From: Paenibacillus sp. JCM 18996
GTDB taxonomy: Bacteria > Bacillota > Bacilli > Paenibacillales > NBRC-103111
Reading direction: 5' to 3'
DNA length: 64,000 nt
Assembly: GCA_001313085.1 (NCBI GenBank)
Contig: BBFE01000002.1
Span: 94,437 to 158,436, forward strand
Position numbers and translations under genes: made by a program. Position 1 is the stretch's first letter. Each line of letters starts with the position of its first letter. This document shows positions 21,300 to 33,932 of this stretch, one piece after another. Below the pieces are notes generated by a model. It had not been told where the DNA came from and searched no databases. It saw only the letters and a list, made by a program, of their open reading frames with translations.

Positions 21300-23129
21300 G
21301 CGCTCACACTCTCCCCTTGAGGAACCGGCAGCGTGAATGTCACTTTGGTTCCCTTATTCAATTCGGACTCCAAAGCGATAGTCCCGCCATGGGCTTTTAC
21401 TATTTCCCGGGCAATGGACAGTCCGAGTCCGGTCCCTCCCATATTCCGTGATCTTGCTTTGTCGACTCGATAAAACCGTTCAAAGATCCGGTCCAAATCG
21501 TTTTTTGGGAATTCCGATGCCGTTGTCCTGGATCCCGATTGCGATATAATCCTTGCCTTGGAGGCCTGCTTCAATATTGATTTTCCCTGCATCAGGGTAT
21601 ATTTGATAGCATTCGAGATCAGGTTGTCCAATACTTGATCGATCTGGTCCCTGTCCACCTGCACTTCCGGAAGCCGCGCTCGACTGCAATCCTGATCTGA
21701 ATCTTGCGCTGCCGAAGCTGGAAGGAGAAGCGGTCCGCCACTTCATCCAGCATCTCCGTTATGTCCGTGGGCTCTTTGGACAAACTTGCCTGTTTGTTAT
21801 CAAGCCGGGACAGCTGAAGCAGATCGGTGACCAGGCGGATCATCCGTTCGGTTTCGTTGCGCGCCACGCCTACGAATCTTTGAGCCAGCTGCGGCTCCTC
21901 CAGGCTCCGTCGTCCAGCGCCTCCAGATAGCTTTTGAGCGTGGTCAGCGGAGTCCTTAATTCATGCGATACGTTAGCGACAAATTCTTTGCGCGATTGTT
22001 CCAATCTCTCCTGTTCGCTCACATTCTGCAGCACCGCTATCGTTCCTGTAATGCCTTCGCCGCCCCGGTGGATCGGGGTAAATGCGGCTTTTACCGAAAC
22101 GGGATGTTCCTTTCCTGCGATGTTCACCTGCAAGACCGTCGCATTGTCGTCGCCTAAGGTTAACTCTTCAATGTCTTCCAGGGACAAACCCAGCACCTCA
22201 GTCATATGCTGTCCGATACATTCGTCCTCTGTACCGAGTATTTGCATGGCACTGCTGTTGATAACGATGATCCGTCCGCTGCTGTCCGTGGCTATCACCC
22301 CGTCATTCATATTGGACAGCACGGAGGCGAGCTTCTCCTTCTCCTCCTCGTTAATCCACAGCGCTTCTTTCAATCGGTTGGTCATCGTGTTGAACGTCTC
22401 CGCCAATTGGCCTATCTCGTCCTGTCCCCGAACCTTCAGACGCCGGTCAAAATTCCCCTCCGCAACAGCGGTCGCCTGTTCCGTAATCTCTTTAATCGGG
22501 CTTGTGATCGTATGCGACAGGATTACACCCAGAATGGCGGTCAGCGCCAGTGCGAATACCGTCCCTCCGATAAAAAAAATGCGGTTCACCTGGTTCATCG
22601 TCTTGTAAAGCATTTCCATCGACGAAACGATGTACACCGCACCGATCACCTTCGAGCCCGCTGTGACCGGCGTCGCGTTGATCAGCTTGCGGAACCCATC
22701 CACGTCCATGAACATGCGGTGGTTATTTTTTGATCCCCTGCAGCGCGGATATTACCTCCGCTTGGGTGTTCTTCTGTCCAACGAGATTCTGATGGTTGTT
22801 CAGCGAAGTGCTGAGGATAAGTCCGTTGGCATCGATAATTTGAATTTCGGAGTTGTTGACCGCGAACAGCTTGGAGACAAAATCGTTCAACTCCTGCTCA
22901 TTTTTTCTTATCATCGGGATTTCTCTTGTCCGGGTTCAAAAAATCGGTCCACTAACGAGGCTACAGTGACGGATTGATCGTTCTGGGAATTCATATAATC
23001 GGTCTTGAAATAATTCTCCACCGTCTTTATGAAATAGACGCCGATCAGCTGCATGGCTATGAGGATGAGGAGGACGTAGATAATGATCAGCTTGGCCTGA
23101 ATCGCTTGAAATAAGCGAATCCGCTTCAT
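21296..23129 (-). CDS. walK: Sensor histidine kinase WalK (VicK/YycG)
   Basis: About 610 residues. Two membrane helices (residues about 14-34 and 185-205) flank an extracellular sensor domain, then HAMP (ITSPIKEITEQATAVAEGNF), PAS (VLSNMNDGVIATDSSGRII), HisKA with phospho-His in NVSHELRTPLTTLKSY, and HATPase (DNLISNAIKYT, GTGLGLSIAREIV). It senses cell-wall status and phosphorylates WalR. Breaks near 22917, 22728, 21895, 21680 and 21502. Start one base after the walR stop, so the genes are co-transcribed. Confidence 0.95.
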
Positions 23130-23130
23130 T

Positions 23131-23851
23131 TTATGCTCCCCCCGTTTTGGGGTTTCGCATCATATAACCCAGGCCTCTGCGGGTAATAATATAATCCGGC
23201 CGGCTCGGATCGTCCTCGATTTTCTCGCGGAGCCTGCGGATCGTGACATCGACCGTCCTCACATCGCCAAAATACTCAAATCCCCATACCGCCTGCAAAA
23301 GGTGCTCTCTGGTCATCACTTTGCCGACATTCTTCGCCATGTAATGAACCAGCTCGAATTCCCGGTGCGTCAGATCCAGAGGTGTGCCGTCTTTGTATAC
23401 GACATAAGTGTCAGTATCGATTAACAGGCCGTGAATTTTTTTATTCCATCATGAGCCTTGGTCTCCTGCACTTTCTCGGGCGCCGAATTCTGCCTGCGCA
23501 GCCGGGCCTTCACCCTCGCCAGCAGCTCTCGGTTGCCGAATGGCTTCGTGACGTAATCGTCGGCTCCCATCTCAAGACCCAGCACTTTGTCGAGCTCCGT
23601 GTCTTTTGCCGTCAGCATAATAATCGGAGTGCTGCGATGCACGCGGATTTCCCGGCACACGTCCATGCCGTCCTTCACGGGCAGCATCAGGTCGAGCAGG
23701 ATCAAATCCGGATCCTCCTTGAGTGCCAGCTCGACCGCGGTTCCGCCGTCATAAGCGCAAATGACCTCATAGCCCTCTTTTTTTCCAAATTAAACTTCAA
23801 TATATCTGCAATGGGTTGTTCGTCGTCAACCACCAGTATTTTCCCATACAT
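23131..23851 (-). CDS. walR: Response regulator WalR (VicR/YycF)
   Basis: About 238 residues of the OmpR class: [20 protein letters not shown], phospho-Asp in [10 protein letters not shown], Lys in VTKPF, and a winged-helix C-terminus with [17 protein letters not shown] and RRGLGYMM. Controls autolysin genes for cell-wall turnover and is essential in most Firmicutes. ATG 23851 after AGG. Breaks at T7 near 23778 (restores KEGYEV) and T6 near 23438. Confidence 0.95.
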
Positions 23852-23935
23852 CCTGAATTCACCGCCTGTGTGACCCCTATAGGAGCGTAATTCGCAAACT
23901 CTATCTTTCACCTTCTATAGTACCATATCTTCATA

Positions 23936-23984
23936 CAAAAAAAAGACACGGCACCACCCTATCGGGCGAGCTGCCATGCCTGTT
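23936..23984 (-). terminator. Terminator of the M23 peptidase gene
   Basis: On the minus strand CATGGCAGCTCGCCC and GGGTGGTGCCGTG pair around a short loop and are followed by T7. It separates the peptidase gene from walR. Confidence 0.7.
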
Positions 23985-23991
23985 TCGGTGC

Positions 23992-25580
23992 CTACCTGTT
24001 CAAATATTTCAATGGATTCTCGATAGCGCCAGATTTATGTATTTCAAAATGCAAATGCGTGCCGGTCGAATCGCCGGTCGATCCCATCACGCCAATCTTC
24101 TCGCCTTTTTCCACAACCGTGCCGACCGATGTTTGAATTGCGCTCAAATGGCCGTATAACGTTTGATATCCATTCAGGTGGTCAATGATGATATGGTTGC
24201 CATATCCGTGGTCATAGCCTGTGTAAATCACTTTCCCGTTGTCGGCCGCCACAATGCCTGAGCCGCCCACCAGGTCAACTCCTTTGTGCATTTTGCCCCA
24301 GCGCATACCGAATGTCGAAGTGATGGAGGCTCCGATGACCGGCCACGAGAAGTTGCCCGTTCCTTCGCCCAGGATCACCTTGCTGCCTTTTCTCACTACG
24401 GCCGAAACGGGGGGTTCGACGATATCTTCTTTCAGGACCTGTTCTTCATCCACCTTGCCGTCGATCTTGGTCAGCTTCACCGTCAGCTTCTTCATGCCGT
24501 TCTTACCCTGCTGGACCGTCTCCGTTATTCCCTCCTTCAGGGAAGGGTCCTGCTGAACCACCGTATCATATTGAACTTCCTGGTTTTCGACAACCAGCTC
24601 GACCGATCTGACCGACAGCGCCGGCTTCAATACGGTTAAATCCAGTGTCTGGCCCGCTTTGATCTGGTCTTCCCAAATCCAGCTGTTTCTCTCATAAATA
24701 GACTGCTTCGGGATATTGAACTTTTTTTGGCGATGCAGGACAAGCAGTCACCGGGCTGGACGACGTATTGGGTCGCTGCACGCCGCCGGTTTCCAGCTTG
24801 CGGAGCAGCTCTTCCGGCTTATTTAACTCCGTTTTCTCGATAGGGGTGTCGTTCAGCTCCACTTTTTTTTGGATAAAATCCATTTTCTGCACGACTACAT
24901 CCCCGGTGTTTTGCGGCTTGGGAGCATCGGAGGAGAGGATCGTAACCGTCCCTGTTTCCTTTGGCTTCGGCATATACTTCGCTTTATAGCTCTCAAGGAT
25001 GCTCTCTGCTGTCTGCTTGTCCTTGACTATGCCGTACACCTTCCCGTCAATCTTCAATTCCAGCCCGACGGCCTGTCCTGCCAGCCGCTTATCCAGCTGA
25101 TCCAGAACATCCTTGTCATTGACCTGGTAATGAAACATCCATTCCGGATTATATTGGATGGACGGCGCTTTCAGCATCATGCGCACGTCCGGATTGTCCT
25201 TTTGCAGCTTGTCCGCTTTCGCTTTTTTTTGAAACGCTCCACCACTCCGGGGTCGCTGACCATACCGATCTCATGCCCGTCGACCAAGACATGATAGGTG
25301 CTCGACAAGTTGGCTTGTACGTAGTTATGGCTCCTAGCGTGACGGCGACGACGATACCGAGGGACGCTGCGGCAGCTGTAATGCTTCTTTTACGTTTACT
25401 GAGATAAGCCGCCCAGGATGGCTTGCTGTTCTGTTCATTCCTTTGCGCGGATTGTGCGTCTTCCTTGCCGTTGTCTTGAACTGCATCTATGGAGCATTGT
25501 TTCTTTATGGAGGACCGGTTCGATGCGGACTTGTCGGCAAGCCCCCTCATCCAATTCGGTTTCTTCAAAAAAAATGGCAT
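23992..25580 (-). CDS. Membrane-anchored M23 peptidase with LysM and G5 domains
   Basis: About 525 residues. Basic N-terminus, one membrane helix (SITAAAASLGIVVAVTLGAI), coil-rich stalk, LysM (YVVQPGDCLSCIAKKFNI), G5 region (SAVVRKGSKV), and a C-terminal lysostaphin-type peptidase with HKGVDL, YGNHIIIDH, YGHLS and HLHFEIH zinc ligands. It cuts or remodels peptidoglycan outside the membrane. ATG 25580 with GGAG. Breaks near 24723, 24865 and 25227 in T runs and one near 25316. A structured leader with a terminator-like hairpin precedes it. Confidence 0.9.
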
Positions 25581-25649
25581 ATGCTTCTCCTTCGATCGTT
25601 TTATTGCTAATGCCGGTCCTTCTTCAAATATGACAAGACCCCTCAAAAA

Positions 25650-25835
25650 AATGGCATCAGCACCTTGCTGCTTTGTCAGATCCTTAGAGTGGTTAGCCCT
25701 GCAAACGGAGATATAGCCCCCTTAAGAACTTGGGCCTCTTGGACGAATTCGTCCGAAATCAGGCGGCTTCCCACGGGAGCCCCGCATCCCCTGCAACTAA
25801 TTTACTAGAACCGACCAAGCTTTTCCTAATTCATT
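25650..25835 (-). promoter_or_regulatory. Structured 5' leader, candidate c-di-AMP (ydaO/yuaA) riboswitch
   Basis: The leader of the M23 gene is G/C-rich against A/T-rich surroundings. Reading minus: GGGGATGCGGGGCTCCC, GTGGGAAGCC, a self-complementary GGACGAATTCGTCC hairpin, then CAGGGCTAACC near the 3' end, resembling the conserved GCUAACC of ydaO elements. CAGCAAGGTGCTG plus ATGCC and T7 (25650-25672) look like a terminator before the ATG. ydaO RNAs commonly control wall hydrolases. The usual GGGGUGAAUC segment is not exact, so a different or degenerate element is possible. Confidence 0.45.
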
Positions 25836-26041
25836 CTACACAACGATTTTCGTATTTTCAACATTATTCCCGGTTTTTTCGTCACAGCATCACGAAAAAT
25901 GTCGATGAAAACGTATTAAATTCGGGTGTGACCACGATACCCTTAGCTAATGGCCAGTTGCATGAAAAATGGAGATGTGACTGAATTCAACTGGGACGAT
26001 CGAAATGATACTCACCGGGACGGGATACATCTGCGCATAAG

Positions 26042-26077
26042 AAAAAAAGTCTCATATCGCTAAACGACATAAGACTT
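26042..26077 (-). terminator. Terminator after the hypothetical membrane protein
   Basis: On the minus strand AAGTCTTATGTCG pairs with CGATATGAGACTT and is followed by T7. It closes transcription from the 26.3-26.9 kb gene. Confidence 0.65.
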
Positions 26078-26204
26078 GCTCTCACCGCTATAACATTTAC
26101 TCTAATCGAATTAAGATTTCGTTTAACGTAAAAAAAGCGTCTGGCGGCGCCTTTAGATCTTCGCAGTAAACCAAGCCTCTTCCCTGATATTTTCTAGATA
26201 TTTC

Positions 26205-26305
26205 CTGGAATAAAGGAATTTTATTCGTCAAATAAGGTATTCCCGGAATTAACGCACTGTGCTTTCGTTAAATATAGCCAAAACGCTGATACGGATGGGT
26301 AAAAA
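26205..26305. repeat. Intergenic repeat, copy A
   Basis: Shares with 49.73-49.85 kb the ordered blocks TAAAGGAATTTTAT, TTCCCGG, GGAATTAACG, ACTGTGCT, CGTTA, GCCAAAA and TGG(A/G)T. The blocks contain short palindromes built on GGAAT/ATTCC. It lies at and beyond the 3' end of the hypothetical gene on the minus strand. Confidence 0.6.
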
Positions 26306-26941
26306 AAGCCTAATATTTTTTGAATGATCGAAACGAGCTCTTTGTATTCTTCCGGTTTCAAACTTTTCTGCAACAAAGCCTGGATCTGGTTCAATTTGTC
26401 GGCGGTAATGCCGTCTTCCATCAGGAACGATATTTTGTCCATATCCTGCTGGGGCACCTTCGCCGCTAAAATTGACAGCACTCTCTGCTTGTCTTGGGCG
26501 GACATGCTGTCCTTCTTCTTGGCCAAGTCACTTGGAGTCACGATGAGCTTTTGGCTCTCTGCGGACGAATTTCCCTGTTCCAGCGAGGTGCTTAAACGCC
26601 CGGCTGCCGCTACAGCGTCCAGCGGATTAGAACCAGCGACGGGCTTTTTTTGCTCCCGGAGCTGCTGCCGTCAGTATTACCAGTCACTGATTTATCTTTT
26701 GCGGCATCCTGATTTTGAACCGGCATCGGCGGCGCAGGATTGGTGTCTGAGCCTGGGGCTTTGACGTGACGAGAGAGAGCAGATTAGGCAGAGACAGCAC
26801 GTTGCTGCTTAGCTTAATGTTGTACTGCGCCAGCAGCTGCTGCACAGCCACCGAGACGATGGCCCACGTAGTCAATAGAGAAATAGCTGTTACTAGAATC
26901 GTACTTAAGATAACCTTGGTTAACCACTGTATAGCTTTCAT
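26268..26941 (-). CDS. Hypothetical membrane-anchored protein
   Basis: About 215-225 residues, not recognised. Starts MKAIQWLTKVILSTILVTAI with one strong membrane helix (residues about 8-35). A Pro/Gln/Ser/Gly-rich linker follows (near 26640-26760), then a helical C-terminal domain with repeated short helices (LIVTPSDLAKKKD, KQRVLSILAAKVP, TADKLNQIQALLQ). Breaks near 26655 (T7) and 26767. The stop depends on the A6 run at 26302; 26268 assumes five. The helical tail sits close to intergenic repeat copy A. Confidence 0.6.
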
Positions 26942-27169
26942 TTGCTTGTACCACCTTGGAAAATTTTCACCTACTCTCTCAAGTATTGACCAAAATGATA
27001 CAGTTAAGACGCATTTACGAGATTTTCAGGCCAGGAGAAAAAATGGGATCTAGCCACACCGTTCAACACAACAACGAATGCAGTGAGAGGCCCGAGAAAA
27101 AATGGAGCAATATGGGATCTCCCCACCCATATCCGCCGCAACGAGCGCCGTGAGAGTCCCGCGTTAAAA

Positions 27170-27207
27170 CAAAAAATCCCCGCAGCATCGATGGCTGCGG
27201 GGGTTTT
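27170..27207. terminator. purA terminator
   Basis: CCCCGCAGC ATCGAT GGCTGCGGGG forms a strong stem with A-rich and T-rich flanks, ten bases past the purA stop on the minus strand. Confidence 0.85.
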
Positions 27208-27216
27208 ACGTTAGTT

Positions 27217-28507
<1,291 letters not shown>

Positions 28508-28593
28508 CCGCATTACCCCCGTCAGGTGTATCCACCTCTGAATTGTGCTTGAAGCACCATGTTCAGTTTATCAATGTAGTTCACTAAAGTCAA

Positions 28594-28636
28594 TAAAAAA
28601 ACGAACGATTCTGTTTATAGATATAGAATCGTTCGG
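28594..28636 (-). terminator. dnaB terminator
   Basis: CGAACGATTCT and AGAATCGTTCG form an 11-base-pair stem followed on the minus strand by T7, just after the helicase stop. Confidence 0.85.
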
Positions 28637-28647
28637 AAATTTGCAGA

Positions 28648-30011
28648 TTATCCAAAACCTGCGGCCGCATCCTGATGCGTATGGTTCAGGCTTACGAACT
28701 TGTTGAAGTTTTTGAGAAAAGCGAGCTCCACCGTCCCTACCGGACCGTTCCGCTGCTTGGCGATAATAATCTCGATAATATTCTTTTTTCTCCGATTCCT
28801 TGTCGTAATAATCGTCACGGTACAGGAATGCGACGATATCGGCATCCTGCTCGATCGAACCGGATTCCCGCAGGTCCGACATCATTGGACGCTTGTCCTG
28901 CCTCTGTTCTACGCCCCGGCTGAGCTGCGACAGCGCGATAACCGGCACTTCCAGCTCACGCGCAATCTGTTTCAATGTTCGGGAAATTTCGGAAACCTCC
29001 TGCTGGCGGTTATCCCCTTTGCCCCGGCCGTGGATAAGCTGCAGATAGTCGATGAGGATCATGCCGAGCCTTTTTTTCCTTCTTGAGCCGGCGGCATTTG
29101 GCCCGAATATCCGCCACCGTCACTGACGGCGAATCGTCGATAAATATCTCCGCCTCCGACAGCGAACCGATCGCCATCGTCAGCTTCTCCCAATCGTCCG
29201 CCTCCAGATGCCCTGTCCGCAGCCGGGTCGCATCCACATTCGCTTCAGCGCAAATCATACGCTGTACGAGCTGTGACGCCCCCATCTCCAGCGAGAAAAT
29301 GGCGACGGTTTCCTTGGCCCGCACCCCGACGTTCTGCGCAATGTTCAGGGCAAACGCAGTCTTTCCCACGGAAGGACGCGCGGCCACAATGATTAAATCC
29401 GACCTTTGGAAGCCGGAGGTCATCTTGTCCAGGTCAGTGAAACCGGACGGGATGCCTGTGGCCCCCCCTTTATGGTTGTAAAGAAACTCGACGCGCTCGA
29501 ACACGTCCATCAGCACGTCCCGTATGGAGATGAATCCCGAGCCGGAGCGGCGGTTGGAGATTTCCAGAATACGCTGCTCCGCCTCGCTAAGCATCAAGCC
29601 TACATCGTCCGCGGATGCGTAGCCGTTGCTGACGATCTGCGTCGCCGTGCGAATCAGCCTGCGCAGCATGGACTTCTCTTCCACAATTGCCGCGTAATAG
29701 TCGACATTCGCGGATGTGGGGACAGCGTTGGCAAGCTCAGACAAATAGGTAACGCCGCCAACCTCTTCAAGCAGCTGCTTGTTCTGCAAGCGTGCCGTCA
29801 AGGTGATCAGATCCACCGGCTCGTTAGCCTCCGCCAGCTCGATCATCGTTTCGAAGATCCGCTGATGGGCGCCGCGGTAGAAATCATCGCTGGTGACACG
29901 CTCCATCGCGGTGACGAGGCTTTCCGTGTCCAGCAGAATCGCACCCAAAACCGCCTGCTCCGCTTCTATGTTTTGTGGCGGAATCCGGTCAAGAAATAAC
30001 TCCCCGCTCAT
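28648..30011 (-). CDS. dnaB: Replicative DNA helicase DnaB (DnaC in Bacillus)
   Basis: About 453 residues. N-terminal primase-interaction domain ([18 protein letters not shown]), linker, then RecA-like motor with Walker [13 protein letters not shown], Walker [10 protein letters not shown] and QLSRGVEQR. Hexameric 5'-3' helicase loaded at oriC. The first 333 residues are in one frame, including a run of seven C at 29462-29468. Breaks are T7 near 29069 ([14 protein letters not shown]) and T6 near 28783 ([20 protein letters not shown]). Confidence 0.96.
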
Positions 30012-30087
30012 TCCCGCTCTCCTGTCTCTGTTGAATTATTACCTTAATTTCCATCATCTATACGATAAATGCGCTCATGCGACTGCA

Positions 30088-30534
30088 TTATTCCTCGGTA
30101 ACCTGCACCTTCAGTGTGGCCGTCGCCTGAGGATGCAGCTTCACCTGCACCTCGGTGACGCCCAACGTACGAATCGGATCTTTTAGCTGAATGACCCTTT
30201 TGTCTACCTTTAATCCCAGCTTCTCCAGCTCATCCGCAATCTGCTTGGAAGTGATCGCTCCGAACAAACGGCCTCCTTCGCCGGATTTGGCCTTCAGCCC
30301 GACCGTCGTTTCGTTTAGCTTGCCCGCCAGTTCTTGCGCGTCGGCCTTCTCCTGCTCTTTCTTTCTCTGGTCGGCCTTTTTTTTGCCCCTCAAGCTGGGC
30401 CAAAGTTGTATTGGAAGCGGGTGCCGCCATACCCTGCTTGATCAGATAGTTCTGGGCGTACCCTTCCGATACTTCCTTCACTTCGCCTTTTTTCCCCTGG
30501 CCCTTGACGTCCTTCAAAAAAAGATCACTTTCAT
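30088..30534 (-). CDS. rplI: Ribosomal protein bL9
   Basis: About 148 residues. N-terminal rRNA-binding domain with [20 protein letters not shown] and [15 protein letters not shown], long connecting helix, C-terminal domain with [20 protein letters not shown] 30534 overlaps the gdpP stop (ATGA), showing translational coupling. Breaks at A7 30516-30522 and T8 near 30377. Confidence 0.95.
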
Positions 30535-32494
30535 TCGAATAACCCCTCTTCCTCTTCTATGTCCTTCAGAACCTGCAGCAGCCTTTGCTCCGCGTCTTCC
30601 ACCGAGCATTCCAGCTGAGTGGCCGCATTCGTCAAGTGGCCGCCTCCGCCCAGCCTTTCCATCACGATCTGCACATTCATCTCTCCCGTGGAACGGGCGC
30701 TGATGCCGATCTGTCCGTCCGACCGTTCACCTATAACAAAGGAGGCCTTGATATTCGTCATATTCAACAATGTATCAGCTACTTGGGCGATCATCAACTG
30801 AGAATATTTACGTTCCGGCTCGGAAACCGCCATCGCAATATGATCATAAATGATTTTGGTATGCTTGATAATATCCGCTTTCTGGATGTAGGCATCCAGG
30901 TCTTCCTTGAGCATCCGCTGGATCATCGCCGAATCGGCGCCGTTCCTTCTCAGAAAAGAAGCGGCCTCGAACGTCCTGGCCCCTGTCCGCACGGCAAAGC
31001 TCTTCGTGTCCACCACAATCCCGGCCAGCAGCGACGTCGCTTCGATGACATCCATTGAAATCCTCTCATTGATATACTGCAGCAGCTCCGTCACCAGCTC
31101 GCTGGTAGACGACGCGTAGGGCTCCATATACACCAACGTGGCTTCACTGAGAAATTCCTCGCTCCGCCGGTGATGGTCCACCACCACGATCCGGTGCGTC
31201 TGCTGCAGAAGCCTGGGCTCAGCCACCAGCGAAGCTTTGTGCGTGTCAACGACCACGGCGAGCGAGCGGGGATTCGTGATCTGCATGGCCTGCTCTGGCG
31301 TAATGAACCATCGGTTCAGCTTCTCGTCGTCATAGATTGTCTCCATCAGCTTCTGGATCGAAGGATTTACGCCTTCCAGCACGATGTATCCTTCCTTGCC
31401 GCTCACTTGGGCCGCCTTCAGCACGCCGATCGCTGCTCCGATCGAATCCATATCGGGAAAACGGTGGCCCATAATCACTACTTTATCGCTTTCCTTAATC
31501 AAATCTCTCAGCGCATGGGAGATCACTCTCGCCCTCACCCGGGTACGCTTCTCTACGGCATTCGTCCGCCCGCCATAGAACGTCAAGCGCTGCCCAACCT
31601 TCACGGCGACCTGGTCACCCCCCGCGCCCGAGCGCCATGTCCAAGCTCGTCTGCGCCAATGTACCCAACTGAATCAGGCTGTCGGCTCCGGACGCAATCC
31701 CGATGCTCAATGTGAGGGGCAGCTTATTCTCAATCGTGATGTCCCGCACATCGTCCAAAATTTCAAACCGGTTCTGCTCCAGGCTTTTCAGCGCCTTCTG
31801 GTCCATCAGAATCAAATACCGGTCCGAAGCCGTGCGGCGCAGGTAAATATTGAACTTCTGGGCCCACTCCGTGATCTCTCCGGTCACTTTGGCCATCATG
31901 ATGCTCCGTGTCTGGTCCTCCATGCCCTGCGTCGCTTCATCCAGATTGTCCATGGTCACAAGACCGATGGCGATCTTCTCTTCCTCGTAACGCTTTGCAA
32001 GCCCTGACAATGCCGTAATATCACGGAAGTAAAGCAGCCGCTCCTCCGGCCTGTGAAATACCTGGTACACAGACTGGTCGATCGTAATTTGCGACGTCTC
32101 TTCCTTTTTTTATTTTTTTCAACATCGGCATGACCTCGTACAAAGACTCACCGATGACAGACGCCTTTTCCAGCATCTTGGCCACAAAAGGGTTGTGCCA
32201 CTGGACAAGCTTCTCTTCGTCATAGATGAGAATACCCAGAGGCAGCTCCTGTATGACCTCGTTGCCGGCCTTTTTTTTCACCCTGTGGGAAATCGTGCCT
32301 ATATATCGGTTCAAATCCCGCCTGAACGCCTGTTCCGCCTGCAGTGAATAGAATCCTGCAAAAGCGCACAGCACCAGCGCGGTCACACCCAACTGCCATT
32401 GAAACACGAACAATACGCCTGTCAACACAATGATTAGCACGAATGCGGCAACCACATGATATCCGTGCCAACGTTTGAGAAGGAACTTCGGCAT
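30531..32494 (-). CDS. gdpP: Cyclic-di-AMP phosphodiesterase GdpP
   Basis: About 655 residues. Two membrane helices near the N-terminus, a PAS-like heme domain, degenerate GGDEF, then DHH ([30 protein letters not shown]) and DHHA1 ([11 protein letters not shown]). Hydrolyses c-di-AMP to pApA and so sets wall stability and K+ uptake. ATG 32494 with AGGAG is better than GTG 32500. Breaks near 32110 (T runs) and 31617. Coupled to rplI. Confidence 0.95.
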
Positions 32495-32534
32495 ACACAC
32501 GCTCCTAACTATCTACTCTAACCGGCGGACTGAG

Positions 32535-33460
32535 TTATTTCCTTGCCATTCGCTGCCGAATCGGTAAAGCGGCGTCAATCACGCCGAGCAAGCTGAATAT
32601 GAACTGGAAGAACGGAAAAAAACAAACAGAACTATAATGCCTGCAATGGGCAGAGCTTTATTCCAACGGTTGGAGTAAGCGACGTAGAACAAGAAGCCGA
32701 TTCCCTGTATGGTAAAAGCAAATGTCAAAAGCGGAAGCAGATTAAGCACAATCATCGATACCAGGCTTCCGTTCGGTTTGGTGCCGGCTTCAACCAGCAG
32801 TGCGAGCACATACAAGAAGACGACGGTTCTAGGAAGCCTCCAATCCCTGAGGAAAGGCAGTCCTGGCCAGGTTTCCCCCAACCGATTGAGCAGCCTCCGT
32901 CCGACCGCGTGAGTAACCATAGTAAAATAGAGCGCCACAACAATCAGATAAAAAAAAGGCAGCATCTGCACCAGCAAGCCGGCGATTTGATCCCAGAACG
33001 TCCCATTGAATTGTGAGCGCAGCTGCGGCGGCAGAGTCTTCATGCTCTCCAGCATAAACCGGCTTATCTTGCCGACAGGATTCCAGCCGGCAGCGGCGGC
33101 AGCCACCAGACTGAGCAGCATTTCCGCCAGCAGGGTAACCACCCCGGCCGTTATCACTCTTCTCGCATTCGCTCTCGCTTTATAGTATTTGCCCATAACC
33201 ACAACTGGCGGCAGAAAGAACAGGGATACCGTGATCAGGAACAGGCTTCCCGTCCATGGCAGCAGCAAAAGCAGCAGAAGCATCACGGTATATTGTATGA
33301 CAAACACCCTTTGAGGAAGCTTCACATAAAGGACCAGCAAAGGTACAAGAAGGAAACTGACCGTCAGCACGCTAAACGGCGTCAGAATCGATAATAAAAT
33401 AACAATATAAGCGAGACTCCAGGGAATATAACGCAACCACATTTTGCCCAACCGGTTCAC
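32535..33460 (-). CDS. yybS: YybS-like DUF2232 membrane protein
   Basis: About 308 residues with eight or so hydrophobic helices; the order rpsR-yybS-gdpP-rplI is conserved in Bacillales. Starts MNRLGKMWLRYIPWSLAYIV at GTG 33460, which overlaps the upstream small frame by GTGA. One break at A6 near 32617; correction gives the tail QFIFSLLGVIDAALPIRQ. Role unknown; relatives affect sporulation or membrane biology. Confidence 0.85.
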
Positions 33461-33622
33461 CTCTTACGAATATGTTCTTCCAAAGCGGAAAGATCCCCCA
33501 TTGCACTCTTCAAGCTGATGGCCTTTCTTCCCTATGCTTTTTTCACTTTTTTTCAGGGCCACTTGATCGACAATCTCCGTTTTCAGCCACTCCACGATTT
33601 TAGCCCGCTTCGCCACGTCCAT
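33457..33622 (-). CDS. Short MazG-like N-terminal protein, possibly truncated
   Basis: About 54 residues beginning MDVAKRAKIVEWLKTEIVDQ, the start of a MazG-like protein found before yybS in Paenibacillus-type genomes. After VDQVAL the text departs from that family and ends HIRKR with its TGA overlapping the yybS GTG. Two T runs on the + strand (near 33539 and 33548) make the middle frame unsure. Either a short variant or a deletion product. Confidence 0.45.
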
Positions 33623-33932
33623 ATCTTATTCCCAGCCCGACACAGAACGTCTCCCCCTATCCAAAGCTTTAGATAAAATTATACCACAAATACTCGCGGA
33701 CGTTTCAACAGCTCTGTTCTTCCTTCTTTTATGAGAAATAATAGAGCGGCATAACCATAAATCCAGGAAATCGCCTCGCTGAACCGTGAGTGACCTTCCA
33801 AAAAATAGAAGAAAAGGCGCATCCCTGGGACGCACCCTCTCCATTTGTGCAAAAAAAACTAACCGATGGATACCCTTTTCCACTTCGAAAAAAAGAAGAC
33901 AACTGCGGTTGCAGCTGTCTTCGGGATTTGCC
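33623..33932. other. Intergenic region with two hairpins
   Basis: Holds the rpsF-ssb-rpsR terminator (33888-33922) and a second hairpin at 33812-33833, GGTGCGTCCCAGGGATGCGCC on the minus strand in part, followed by T4CTT. The two may act as tandem terminators, leaving the yybS group to its own promoter. No gene is seen. Confidence 0.5.
33888..33922 (-). terminator. Terminator of the rpsF-ssb-rpsR operon
   Basis: GAAGACAGCTGC and GCAGTTGTCTTC (minus strand) pair with one mismatch around AACC, followed by T7, eleven bases after the rpsR stop. Confidence 0.85.

Noticed and set aside
21403..21417. Possible Noc-binding site ATTTCCCGGGCAAT inside walK
   Set aside because: One mismatch to the consensus and within a conserved coding segment; a chance match cannot be excluded.
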